Shown here piece after piece: positions 1 to 10,570 of a stretch of DNA of 64,000 nucleotides. Position 1 is the stretch's first letter, and every line of letters begins with the position of its first letter. Origin of the DNA: Sarcocystis neurona (taxonomy: Eukaryota; Apicomplexa; Conoidasida; Eucoccidiorida; Sarcocystidae). The notes beneath the pieces were generated by a model. It searched no databases and had not been told where the DNA came from. It worked only from the letters and a program-made list of their open reading frames with translations. The stretch spans positions 1,266,826 through 1,330,825 of the forward strand of contig KL647315.1 in assembly GCA_000727475.1 (NCBI GenBank), written 5' to 3'. Both the position numbers and the translations under genes were made by a program.

Positions 1-416
1 GGCAGCAGCACAGGCAGCAGCNGAAGCAGCAGCAGATGCAGCAGCAGAAGCAGCAGCAGATGCAGCAGCAGATGCAGCAGCAAAGCAGCAGCGAAGCAGC
101 AGCAGATGCAGCAGCAGAAGCAGCAGCAGAAGCAGCAGCAGATGCAGCAGCAGAAGCAGCAAGAGAAGCAGCAGCAGAGGCAGCAAGAGAAGCAGCAGCA
201 GAGGCAGCAAGAGAAGCAGCAGCAGAGGCAGCAAGAGAAGCAGCAGCAGAGGCAGCAAGAGAAGCAGCAGCAGAGGCAGCAACAGAAGCAGCAGCAGAGG
301 CAGCAGCAGAAGCAGCAGCAGAAGCAGCAGCAGAAGCAGCAGCAGAGGCAGCAGCAGAAGCAGCAGCAGAGGCAGCAGCAGAGGCAGCAGCAGAAGCAGC
401 AGCAGAGCAGCAGCAG
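1..416 (+). repeat. Interrupted (CAG)n array
   Basis: Nearly pure CAG trinucleotides, broken by GAAG, GATG and GAGG variants. Between about 160 and 290 a 24-bp higher-order unit (CAGCAGAGGCAGCAAGAGAAG type) recurs about five times. One base is ambiguous (n at 22). All three plus frames are open or nearly open for most of it and would give Ala/Glu, Gln/Lys/Arg or Ser/Arg repeats, so openness alone says nothing about coding. The Ala/Glu frame runs on into a protein-like stretch (about 395-530) and may be part of an exon cut by the window edge. Confidence 0.9.
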
Positions 417-1032
417 ATCCAGCACTTTTTAGAGCAGGAGTTGAGCGTGTCGCAGCAGCAGGATCCGGCAGAGAGAAGCAACTTAAGAGCAGCAGCATGT
501 GGTCCCGAAGCAGCAGGATCCGCAGCAGTTCTCTCACGGGGTGTCTGTACACCACCTCCCTGTGTCCCGTGTGGCTGCCTCAGAATTCCTGGATACATGC
601 GCCTTCAGCGTCTTCTTTTCTTTCTGCTGTCTTCGTCCACCTCCACTTCTTGCTGCTGCTCCTGTCTCTTCGTCACTTCTTCCCTTCTCTGCCGAACTTC
701 CCCGAGGTGGTTTTTCCCTACGGTTTCCACCTTCCGCTCCCCTCTCTTCGAGAAAACGTCGCTGTGTCTGTCCTTCTGCTGCTGCTGCTGCTCCTCCTTG
801 GCGTGGCGTCCAGGCACCGCTCTCCGGTCTCCCTTCCGGGTGGCTCTTCGCTTCGCTGTTCTCCTTCGCGCACACAAGTGGCTCCTTCTTCTTCCTGATT
901 TCTGCCCCCTCTTCTTCGTCTGCATGCCGACTGTTTTCTCCCCTTCTTTTCTTGCGGCTTTCCCTTCTCGTTGTCCCCTGCCTTCCGAAGGTCCCCCGGT
1001 CTCCGGCTCGTGCGTCTCCCTTTTCTGCGCAG

Positions 1033-1141
1033 CAAACACTTCGAAAGAGTTCTGAACAGCCCGAAGCCGAAACTCTTCATCCACCCCGGCGCCGACACGT
1101 TTGCCACGTCCACCACTTTCGAGACCTTCTACCAGAAGTAA
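1033..1141 (+). CDS. Exon of an unidentified gene (possible C-terminus)
   Basis: A pyrimidine-rich acceptor (CCCTTTTCTGCGCAG) precedes a 36-codon frame with GC-rich third positions that reads naturally: it begins KHFERVLNSPKPK, continues with LFIHPGADTF and ends FETFYQK. The frame enters with one base completing an upstream codon. It either stops at the TAA at 1139-1141 or is cut two bases into the last codon by a donor (AGAA|GTAACT). The peptide has no homopolymers, unlike its surroundings. I do not recognise the family. The upstream exon is not fixed; a candidate lies at about 395-540 just before a GTGTCT donor. Seen: splice sites and open frame. Inferred: that it is coding. Confidence 0.45.
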
Positions 1142-1478
1142 CTTCTCTTCTTCAACAGCTGCACACTCGCCATGCAGTCCTCCGTCTCTGTGCATGTGTC
1201 TCCGTCTCCGTCTCTCTGTGTGTGCCCTTTCCTCGTCGACGTGTATTTTCCTGTGCGTTTCTCTGTAGAAGCCCCTTCAGCTGTATTTCGTATTTCTGTA
1301 CTCCTACGCAGGGGTTTATGTGTGGAGTGCGTGTGTGGCCGTCGTCAGGCGGGAGGTCTCCCCGCCCGATGTGTGTGGGGAGGGAGGGGGACGTCGGTTG
1401 TTCTCCTCTGCGCACGTCATTTGAAACTGCAGGGGGGAGTTCCCCGTCTTTCGTGCGTCCCTATTTCTCGCACTTCAG

Positions 1479-1555
1479 ACAAGTCGATAGACGCGGAGGG
1501 GACGGCGGAGCAGCAAGATTTCGAGGAAGTGTCCGTGCTGCCGTTTCTCGTGTGA
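1479..1555 (+). CDS. Probable terminal exon of an unidentified gene
   Basis: Acceptor TTTCTCGCACTTCAG is followed by a 25-codon frame ending in TGA at 1553-1555. It reads KSIDAEGTAEQQ then DFEEVSVLPFLV, an acidic, low-repeat C-terminal tail. It starts with two bases completing a codon. The exon ending near 1140 leaves two bases, so the two do not join directly in phase; a small intermediate exon, a different donor, or two separate transcripts would be needed. The product is not recognised. Confidence 0.4.
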
Positions 1556-2613
1556 TGCTGCGGTGGCCTGCGCGTCGGCAGCTTCCCCCACCTGCGCGGG
1601 AAGCAAATCGACGCGTGCAGAAAATGCTGCGGACACGCGCACGCTGCGGGAAGGGGGAAGCGCCCGAAGAAAGCGGGAACCGCATTTGCTTCAATTCCCG
1701 TACATCTATTGCATGGGTGTATATGCGTTACCTCTCTGGCCATACATATATATATATATATATATATGTAAGCATCATAACTTCGGCTCTAGGCGTGTAT
1801 ACATATATATATATATATATAAACATCTACGTTACCTCCGTGGTGGTATACACATGTATGTATCTGTACGTCTCCAGTATCTTTTTGCCTCCATACGTGC
1901 CATTATGTATGTATACATGTATAGCTGCATTCCCTATATATATCTATATATATATATATAGCTACGTATGCACAACTTGTCGTATGCCTGGACATATATA
2001 TATATATATATATATGTAGATATATATGTACTTATGTTCATAGTATATGTATATATATATATAGATCGTCAGTGCACGTGGACATTGCCCCTGTCTACGT
2101 CTACATATATATATATATACGTGTATATACGTGTATATGGGCATAGGTGTACAGTATGTATAACAGTATTTACGTACATACCTGCGTCCTGCATCCACAT
2201 ATACATATATATATATGAGCGTATGTGTTCCACTTCTACCACTTCTTTGTGAAGGGAGAATATCCTTTCCTTTTCCGTAGCAGCTGCTGCGCTTCAGTCT
2301 CTGTCTGTGTGTATTTGTGTGACGTGCGCATGCAAGAATCTCTCCTGCAGCTGTGATGTGCGTGCCGATCCAGGTGTACGTACACCAGCGTGTGTGCTTT
2401 TTGTGTCGCGTCTGGGTGGGTGGACAGCGGACACTCGACCTGCGCAGCAGCCGGTGCCTCGCGTGTGGGGGGACGGGCAGCTTCTCCTGGGCATGCGTAG
2501 AAGAAGAGAGACGCGACGCGCGTGCTGCTGACGAGCCTACGCCTGTGGCTAGCTGCGCATGTGGAGGTGTGTGACAGATTTGCTGTCGCTGCTGCTGCTG
2601 GTGCAGGGCCCAG
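1556..2613. repeat. (TA)n microsatellite stretch, no supported gene
   Basis: From 1741 to about 2215 the DNA is dominated by TATATA/CATATA/GTATAC blocks separated by 30-60 bp of mixed sequence. Long frames here give Tyr/Ile/Val strings and are artefacts. 2216-2613 is ordinary mixed sequence in which I see no supported exon. Confidence 0.7.
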
Positions 2614-3456
2614 GAGCCTCGGCAGAAGGCAGTGATGCTGGACGTGAGCGCCTTTGAACTTGAGGTGAGACACAGCGAGATTTTCTCGTCCAGCAGCAAG
2701 CACCAAACAGAAACGCATGCGCGCGCCACTGTGGGGAGAGCAGCAACACAGCAGCAGCACCTCATACCTCTGCGTGACTCTGATTTTGCTCGGGTTGTTT
2801 CTGCTACCCTTCCTCTTCTTTTTCATCTTCTGGTGCCTTTCTATGTGACTGCCTGACGCGCAGCGCCACCTTCTTGCGCCGGGCAGTCTCTGCCGCCCTG
2901 CTGCTGCTCCGCGTGCTCCACGTCGCACTTGTGCAGATGCTGCTGTGGCCGCTCTCCCGCCCGCACCAGCTGCCGGTGTATCAAATTTTCTTTACGTCCT
3001 GTGGTCGCTGCTGTTGCTCCCCTGTACTGCTGCTTCTGCTACAGCTGTTCTGCTGTTGCTGCTGCTACAGCCGTTCTGCTGCTGCTGCTACATCTGTACT
3101 GCTGGTGCCGCAACAGCTGTTCTGGTGTTGCTGCCCCTACCTATGTACTGCTGGGACATCTGTCTTGCTGTTGCTGCCGCTGTTTCTGGTGCTGCTGCGA
3201 CGTCTGGATCGCTGCTACATCTTTGCTACTGCTGGTGCTGGTGTTGCTGCTTTCCGTGCTTCCGCTGTTTGTGAAGCACTGCTGCTGCGGACGGGACTGC
3301 CACTGGCGTGTATTGACCCGCCTTCTTGATACGGCTGCTGCTCCTGTGCGGGTGCTGCCTGCGCTGCTGCAGCACACGGAGCTAGACGGGGAGATCTGCG
3401 GCCACATCTTGGAGTTTATTACGCAGCACTCGCGGCCGCCACCTCCCATCGCGTGA
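2614..3456 (+). CDS. Unidentified gene, C-terminal exons
   Basis: Three exon-like segments. 2614-2664 (acceptor GTGCAGGGCCCAG, donor GAG|GTGAGA) reads EPRQKAVMLDVSAFELE, phase 0. 2864-2975 (acceptor GACGCGCAG, donor CCG|GTGTAT) reads as a helical stretch, ATFLRRAVSAALLLLRVLH then VALVQMLLWPLSRPHQLP, with GC-rich third positions. 3373-3456 (acceptor GCGCTGCTGCAG) reads HTELDGEICGHILEFITQHS and ends PPPPIA plus TGA. The last two join in phase 0; the first joins only if another reading of the second exon or an intervening exon is used. 2976-3372 is CTG-rich and probably intron. Not recognised. Confidence 0.35.
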
Positions 3457-3955
3457 CGAGGGCACTCTTCCTTTTTCGTGCTGCTCTTCCTCGGTGCTGC
3501 TGCTGCCGCTTCTCCACCTGTGCTGCTGCAGGTCCAGCAGAGGACGGGACTGTGTTGGCCGTGCTGTAGTTGCGTCGCACGCGGCACCCGAGTAAAAGCA
3601 ACAGCAGCAGCAGCCGCAGGGGCAGCAGCTACAAGGATACCAGCAGCAGCAGGGTGGCAGCAGCAGCAGGGGCAGCAGCAACAGCAGTAGGGGTAGCAGC
3701 AGCAGCAGCGAGTAGGGTAGCAGCAGCGGCAGCAGTAGGGGTAGCAGCAGCAGCAGCAGTAGGGGTAGCAGCAGCGGCAGCAGTAGGGGTAGCAGCAGCA
3801 GCAGTAGGGGTAGCAGCAGCAGCGGCAGGGGGAGCAGCAGCAGCGGCGGGGGAGCAGCGGCAGCGGCAGGGGGAGCAGCAGCAGCGACAGGGGAGCAGCA
3901 GCAGCGACAGGGGTAGCAGCAGGGGCGAATGCCCGGAAATTCTGCTTCACGTCGT
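3457..3955 (+). repeat. CAG / GTAGCAGCAG minisatellite
   Basis: Positions 3600-3930 hold about eight to ten copies of an 18-27 bp unit built on GGGGTAGCAGCAGCAG(CAG), sometimes with CGG for CAG. The opposite strand would read as Cys/Tyr/Pro repeats, which is implausible as protein. 3457-3599 is presumably 3' flank of the preceding gene. Confidence 0.8.
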
Positions 3956-4129
3956 TTCTTTGCTCAGAGAAGAAATTTTGCGCGAAGGGGTTTTCCTCAC
4001 AGCAGGTTATATCGATCCCCTTCTTTCGTTCCTACTGCTGCACAGAAGTACGAATAGTCATACACGTATAGGTATACACGTGGATTCAACAGTCTTATAT
4101 CTACTGCTATTCACGAATACGATATGTGT

Positions 4130-4759
4130 GTGTATATATATATAGAGAGAGAGGGAAATACATGTGACTATATATATATATGTATAGATAGATAGATATA
4201 GATAGATTGACAGAGGAATAGGTGTGTTCCTCTATTAACCTGCGTTGTTAAGTAGTGGAAGGGCGACAGTCTCCACGTGCGTCACGCAGTTGTTTTGCTG
4301 CGGGGCGCTTCTTCTGTTGAGATAAACATACAAGCATATTTCTGATGGAGGACAAGACAGAAAGTGAAGAGAAAGGAGAGAAAGGGAAGAAGAAGAAGAA
4401 AAGGAGGAGGAAATGAAAGGAGAAGAAGAGTTCGTTACAGGTGTACATATACACAGATGTGTACATAGAGAGAAGGAGAGGGAAGCTCCCATATATGCCA
4501 TATATGATATATACAGAGAGAGAGAAAGGAGAGGGGAATTCTCGTATATGATATATATAGAGAGAGAGAGATAGATAGATAGAGAGAGAGGAGAGGGAAA
4601 CTCCCATATATGATATATATAGAGAGAGAAGGAGAGGGAAGCTCCCACATATGCCATACATGATATATATATAGATAGATAGATAGGGAAGCTCCCATAT
4701 ATGCCATATATGACATATATATATAGAGAGAGAGATGGAGAGGGGAACTCCCATATATG

Positions 4760-4792
<33 letters not shown>

Positions 4793-4860
4793 AGGAGAGG
4801 GAAGCTCCCATATATGCCATACATGACATATATATATATATATAGATAGATACAGGAGGA
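4130..4860 (+). repeat. Compound TATATA/GAGAGA satellite with higher-order units
   Basis: Between about 4480 and 4830 a block containing AGCTCCCATATATGCCATA (long form, at about 4487, 4644, 4690, 4803) alternates with a shortened form AACTCCCATATATGATATA (at about 4600 and 4745), each followed by a TATATA run and a GAGAGA run. Minus-strand frames of up to 302 codons here give Ser/Leu/Ile/Tyr strings and are repeat artefacts. Confidence 0.85.
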
Positions 4861-5509
4861 CATTGGTAGTGACGCTATGCAGAGAGAGAGAAATGTATCG
4901 AAGGAAGAACATGTGAAGAGAGAAGGACAAATGGTAGTGGAAGAAGGGGAGACACGGAGACGGGGAGACGGGGAGACAGGGAGACACGGAGACAGAGAGA
5001 GACACAGAGCGACGGATGAACTTCTCACGAAGAAGAGCAGCACTGGTAGTAAATCTTCGCAGAGGGCGAGGGAGAGGGACAGAAGTGTGGAGAAGGAAAT
5101 GTAGACGATTCACTGCGGAGACAAAACGGAAGCGAACGACCAAGACGGAGACACGGAGACACGGAGATGCGGCGGAGTCTACTTACGTGTATATGTTTGT
5201 GTACGAAGGGAGACACACGCACAGAGAGAGACGGAGGGAAGAAGGCTGCTGCGGAGCCCATTTGTGTATATATACGTAGAGGAGATGAGACCGAGAAAAG
5301 GAGACACACAGAGAGAGAGAGAGACTGGAAGGACGGCGTTGCTGAATTTATTATCTGTGCATGCATGTATGTAGAAGGGCGAAGAAACCGAGAGAAAGGG
5401 GGCGAGAGAGAGGCTGCTGCCGCAAGGTATATACGTATGCGTGTGTGTACGGAGTAGGTCTGGGGCTGGAGAGAGCTGCTGCAAAAGGGGGTGGTGCTCT
5501 TCGACTTAC
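4861..5509 (+). repeat. Purine-rich GAGAGA / GGAGACACGGAGACAC tract
   Basis: The plus strand is strongly purine-rich, with clustered copies of GGAGACACGGAGAC and GAGAGAGA at about 4945-5000, 5145-5170, 5220-5235 and 5300-5325. The same GGAGACACGGAGAC motif recurs near 27150 and 39130. No supported gene. Confidence 0.7.
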
Positions 5510-5553
5510 CAGAGGAAAGAATTCAGCGCGAAGTCCCACCTGCTGGACACCGC
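5510..5553 (-). CDS. Short candidate exon, unidentified
   Basis: On the minus strand an acceptor (TTCCACGGCCACTCCAG) and an excellent donor (CCTCTG|GTAAGT) bound 44 nt that can read AVSSRWDFALNSFL. Nothing upstream or downstream could be joined with confidence. Another protein-like minus segment lies at about 5876-5931 (VYFNGKSLDNTPQGCIRQ) but its donor is poor. Confidence 0.2.
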
Positions 5554-8139
5554 CTGGAGTGGCCGTGGAAGTGGGTGGGTGTGGAAGATAAACGGGTATT
5601 CACAGTCGTTCAAGCTGCTTCCGTCCACTCTCTACACATCTGCAACACATATGTGTGATATGGAGAGAGAAAGAGATAGAAAGCCTGGGTATAAAGACAG
5701 AAAAACCAGGTATATACACACACACACGTATCTAAGTCGCCTGGTCTGCGAATGTATGTACCTCGGTAGAAACACTGGAAAGACAGACACACAGAGAGAG
5801 AGACATGTATGTGGATGGCTAAGAGAATATCTACATATATAAATATTACGAACGGAGGTCTCAGCAATCTACAACCTTGCCGTATACATCCTTGCGGCGT
5901 GTTGTCTAGACTCTTCCCATTAAAGTAGACACTGCGCAGAATATATGTGGTACTCCGTTGTGGTCCACACAACTCTGTAGCAGTAGTAGTAGTAGATCTG
6001 TCTTATCATTCCTGTTGCTGGTACTTACTCATATACGTATACCTATCTACACACATGTGTGTACGTGTATTCGTCTACAGCCGACGCCGGGTTGAGAAGT
6101 GGAAACGCAGCATCTTCTTCTTCTTCGCTTTGAAAGGAGCTAATGGCCGATCTTCACGGTATATATACATGTATATATACATATGTTATCGTATATACAC
6201 ATCTACACATATATATCTATATATGTGTGAAGTCTCTGAGACTGCAGAGGATGCTGCAGAGACATGTAGCTGCACGTGCCTCAACAGAGAGAGGGAAGAC
6301 TGCCACGCGGCCGTTCCTTCCCTTCTCTCCCGTCCGCGAAAAGGAGTGGTGGTTTTCGTCTGAGTGGACGTGTTCGTCGAAAGTCGCTCACATGGGAAGA
6401 CTTTCTTTGTTGCTGCACCCCCCACAAGAGGAGGGAGACGGAAGGGGAGACGGGCGACACGGGAAGCACATTTGCACTGCCACGTGACACAGCACTGCTG
6501 CTGGGCCAGCGCCATCTTCTTCTTCTTCGTCGCACCAGTAGCCGGTCACTTTTTCACGGTAGTGGTTCACAAGGCTGTCTCGGCGGCCCGGACGCCATGG
6601 AGACAGCCACACGTAGGACACTTCGCGAAGAAGTACGTCTCTGCTTGCAGTCGTCAGTGGGTAGACGGACGCGCGAAGAGAAATGTCTCTCGCGGCGCCG
6701 AAGTTTTTTCTTCGCGTTAAGAGAACGCGCGCGTTCTCGCGCTTGGGTGCGGAGGGAAGGTGCTTCCTCGAGAATCTTCGAGGAGCCTTGCGTTTGCACG
6801 ACAGCAGAAGTCGAGAAACGCACTGGTGACGCACCAGCTACCAAGGAAAGGGGAAGAAATGCAGGGAACGAAAACGGTCCGCAATCTGCGGAACGGGCAG
6901 TCGTGGAGCAAAAGTACATCTGCACGATATCTGTCTGAGGCGCTTCAAAAGAAGGGGAAAACACCTGTCAACATACGTATATATACGTGTATGTGGGAGC
7001 AAGCGGACGTATGTGTACTATACGAGTGTATAAAGGCAGGGGCGTACGTCTCCGTGGATACGACACCACGCTTCAAATCAAAGGAAACACGTGTGTCAGC
7101 ACATACATGTATACGGAAGGGGATGTACGTATAGCGGAGTGCGTGTAGGTAGGGGCGTGCATCTCTGTGGATACGACGCCACGCTCCAGGCCAAGGGGAA
7201 AACGTGTGTCCAGAGGTGTATATGTAAGGAACCGGATGTGTGTATATACGAATACTGGGGGTGGTGTATACAACGTCCGTGCGCTCGTGTTTTTGTTGGA
7301 GTTCCCTGCGTACGCCGTATTAAAGAGGGGAAGGTCTTCAGACGGATTTCTACCTAATATTATACGAGCATTCTTTTTATGGGTGATGCGTATGAGTATG
7401 TGTCAGGGTCTCTGTGTGCGTATATGGTACGTATATAGAGACACGGACGCAAGAGACGTCTGTGACGCGGACGCGTGTGCACCTGCTTGCAGCAGAGTTG
7501 CACGCCCGGACACGGCAACGGAGCCGTGGGAGCTGCCGGTTTGCCTTTTTCTACGTGCATGCGTCATCGATGTGTGTGTGAGAAAATCTCCTCGTATTTC
7601 GGTGAATTTTAAAGACGCAGAAGCGCGTGGCGGACATATACTTATACGTATTCTCCGTCGCAGGTAGTTCAGGCATACACAAGATCACGCGACACAGATA
7701 CTCATACAAAATGCGTATACCTGGCAAGCTGGCGTAAGGTCATGCCGGACACACGCCTTTGCGAACTGCATTTCTCTGTTATTTAGTCATTCAGAAGTTC
7801 ACTCGGAATACACGCTTCTGCGGACTGTCTCTGCTAGTCCACGCGGGACACACACACGTTCTCGTGTGGGCTTGCAAGGGCGCCGTTGCTCGTCGTCTTC
7901 CCCGTAGACACGCCGTGCGTATGTGTGTGTTTTCTGTGGAATTGTGGAGGCGGATGTACGTGTGTACGTGTGTGCATGCATGTTGCAGCGTCTTTCGAGA
8001 ATATATTCACGGTTACAAGGGAGCTCCATATACCCATTCGACATTTGAAATAGCGGGGTGCAGACATCTGCATGCAGTATATTATACACCCACCTACACG
8101 TCTCTGGGCAAGACACACGAGTCTGCCCCACGACAGATC
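5554..8139. other. Unresolved region, no firmly supported gene
   Basis: Contains (TA)n blocks (6150-6225, 6970-7000), a diverged direct duplication (listed separately), and 6270-6940, where plus and minus frames of 120-220 codons all look weakly protein-like (Arg/Glu/Ser-rich). With three competing frames and no phase-consistent splice chain I do not choose one. Confidence 0.5.
7029..7262 (+). repeat. Diverged tandem duplication, unit about 115 bp
   Basis: Two consecutive copies: 7035-7135 (GGCAGGGGCGTACGTCTCCG then TGGATACGACACCACGCTTC) and 7148-7255 (AGGTAGGGGCGTGCATCTCTG then TGGATACGACGCCACGCTCC), each followed by an AAACACGTGTGTC / AAACGTGTGTCC block and a GGATGTacGTATA end. About one base in five differs. 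Confidence 0.7.
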
Positions 8140-8288
8140 TCACACACAGAAATTGGTCTGCACCTCTTCTTTTCTCTCTCTTCCACTTTCGCAAGAGAGA
8201 GCGTTTTGCTGCCGGAGGGGCGCAAAACAGCGAAAGACGGGCATATATAGAGACGCGTAGCGACGAAGAGGGAGACGCTTCACACACG

Positions 8289-8320
<32 letters not shown>

Positions 8321-8811
8321 CATATGCGGAAATCACAGGAGGTGCGTATGTGCTTTTGCAGTCGCAAGGATTCAAACGTGACAAGACGACGTCTACACGT
8401 GTAACGTGTTGACCGAGTAGATCCACGAAAATAAGAAATATACGTGTATAGCTGTAAGCTTACCTTACACGTGGACGCCCCGACGCACACGGATACGCAC
8501 AGAGATGGAGGAGTACGGGCGACGCAGGGGAAGGCCGTTGTCATCGTTGTGTTATGTGAGAGAGGCATCAATCGCGCTAGCCACGTGAAAGTGTAGCAGA
8601 GTAAGCGCCAGGAGACTAAGGCTGCAACAAGAACCCGGCATGCACACACTTGTAACTGTCGCTGGAGAAGTTTAAGGCTACGCACATCTCCGGGGTCTCG
8701 AGAAATCTTCTCGCATACTCGTTCACGTGCGGGCGTGTATGTGTCTTCCCCGATTCCGCAGCGAATACATGTTCCGATGCCCACAAGCAGAAGGTGGACG
8801 TTCACACGCAA
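8140..8811 (-). CDS. Unidentified gene, last two exons
   Basis: Penultimate exon 8811-8464 (348 nt) has a strong acceptor (CGTATCTTTCCACCTCAG) and donor (GTGTAAG|GTAAGC) and is in phase 0 at both ends. It reads LRVNVHLLLVGIGTC, then CGIGEDTYTPARERVCEKIS, RDPGDVRSLKLLQRQLQVC and a hydrophobic stretch RVLVAALVSWRLLCY that could be a membrane helix. The last exon 8208-8140 (acceptor TGCGCCCCTCCGGCAG) continues in phase 0, reads QNALSCESGRERKEEVQ and ends TNFCV plus TGA. Together about 138 residues of C-terminus. A possible upstream piece (MGNREGRPPGFGPW at about 9105) could not be joined in phase. Family not recognised. The Cys content and splice consensus argue for a real gene, but it rests on composition only. 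Confidence 0.4.
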
Positions 8812-10570
8812 CTGAGGTGGAAAGATACGTGTCGTGTTAGTGCCGCTCTGTGAGAGACGACACGAGTGTGAGTGTATACGAGGTTGGAAAGTCCACGCGC
8901 AGACAGATACATGCCTGCACAGTCCTCGGTCCCGTGTGTGTGCCGGGACGACTCCTCATTAGTGCCCAAGTTGAGCGACCTGAGACACACATGCACATGC
9001 AGCTGGACGCTCGTATGTACGTACGCAAGTCGTTCCGTCACAGAGCCATTTGCTGCGGTCCAGGGGCCGAAACCCGGTGGACGTCCCTCTCTGTTGCCCA
9101 TCTGCATATGCGGGCGTCCCTACACTTGGACGAAAATTATCAGTGGTGGCTCCCGCAGCGGGTACGTCGCAGTGTTTCTTCGTATGAAATGTCGTAAGAG
9201 CCTGCTTGGCCTCTTTTGTGCATGTTGGAATCCTCTAAAGCGAACGCGACTTATACACACCCATGAAGACACCCGCAAGGAAAGACGCAAGCAAGTGGAA
9301 AAGAGTTCAGAAGCCACAGGTGGCACGAGAGACGCGACCGCTGCAAGTTTAGGTACATTCTTCAGTTTCTTGTCGTCTTATCTTTGGATCACTTGTTTGC
9401 TTATGATCCTGCCTCGCGCTTTCGGTGCTACCACCTTGTCACACACGCAGCATGTTTCTTCTCTAGGCATGGCTTCTGCAGACTACGAGGACGCTGCGGC
9501 GTGCTGCTGCTGATGCTGCAGTTAGCTGCTCTCCCGTGCTGCTACAGCTGCAGTGCTGCCGCTGGAGTAGCTACTGGTGATCCTTGCGTCCTGCTGTCTG
9601 TGCAGCGGGACAGCCGACTCCTGCTGCTCTAGTCTCGCAGCTTCGGCTGCTGCGGGGCTCCTTCCGCAACAAGCTCTTGCGTTTATAGCGAACCCACCCC
9701 CACCAGCCGCTGGTGCTACCAAGGACCCAATGCTGCTGCTGCCGACACCTGCAGAGTCATCCACTGCTGCTAGTCTACCGAGTTCATGCTTTTGTCTTGG
9801 TCACCGTCCTGTCCCCCTATCTTCCTGCTGTTGCCATCTGCTTCACTTGTTTCTCCCCTTCTGGCTGTATTCTATCCCCGTGTCGGCGTTCGTCTACCTA
9901 TCGCGGTCACGAACCCGTCCACTACAGCTGCTGCTCCAGACTCGTTGCTGCTGCTGCTTCTACAGACCCACTAGGAGATGCTGCTGCTAATGACAAGGTT
10001 CCCGCATCTCCTGTGTATACCTTGTAGGTGTTACCGCGTCGTGCTCTTGTTACTGTGCTGCCGGAAGGACCTGTTGATTATATGCGTTGCGGGCAAGAAG
10101 ACATGTGCTGCTGGAGGTTCTGTAGGACCACAACACACTAACACTGCGCAGTGTGTAGGAACACACGTAAATGCTACTCGGCCCTGCCTCAGTTTTGCTG
10201 CTATTGTTTCTGTCCGTACAGACGATCGGGTGTCGTAGTTTTCCTTGAAGTCGTCGGAGTGAGAGGAGGCTTCGCCAGCAGCAGCACCCGTAGCAGCAGC
10301 GGCAGCGGCAGCAGCAGTGTGTGGATGGGCCTCCTGAGTCGCCGTTTGTTCGACTCCCTACCCAGGACCTGGGTAATGTGTAGCGCAGCGCGTGATTCTT
10401 CTCGATACATGCAACCGCCCAGGTACAAATTGCTCCTCACTCCTTCCGCAGTTGTCCACATAACGGAGTCCTGCACATCCGTCTTGGATAAAACTCAACC
10501 GTATACTCACTGTCAGCCGGAGAACATATGTTCAGTAGCAGCGCGAATCTAGATCTTTACATATTACGCA
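8812..10570. other. Unresolved, CTG/CAG-rich in its second half
   Basis: 8812-9480 is mixed sequence with weak frames on both strands. 9480-10020 is CTG-rich on the plus strand. 10151-10552 has a plus frame of 133 codons with a short Ser-rich repeat. No recognisable product and no convincing splice chain. Confidence 0.4.

Noticed and set aside
499..2019. Plus frame of about 506 codons
   Set aside because: It runs through C/T-rich DNA and (TA)n microsatellites, giving Ser/Leu/Pro and Tyr/Ile strings, and it overlaps better-supported exons in other frames.
2929..3372. Open plus frame of Leu/Cys/Ala through CTG repeats
   Set aside because: Openness is explained by CTG composition; only the segment after 3372 is free of repeats and ends sensibly.
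3141..3950. Minus frame of 269 codons (Cys/Tyr/Pro repeats)
   Set aside because: Translation of the GTAGCAGCAG minisatellite; no plausible protein.
4235..5143. Minus frame of 302 codons (Ser/Leu/Ile/Tyr)
   Set aside because: Entirely made of the TATATA/GAGAGA satellite.
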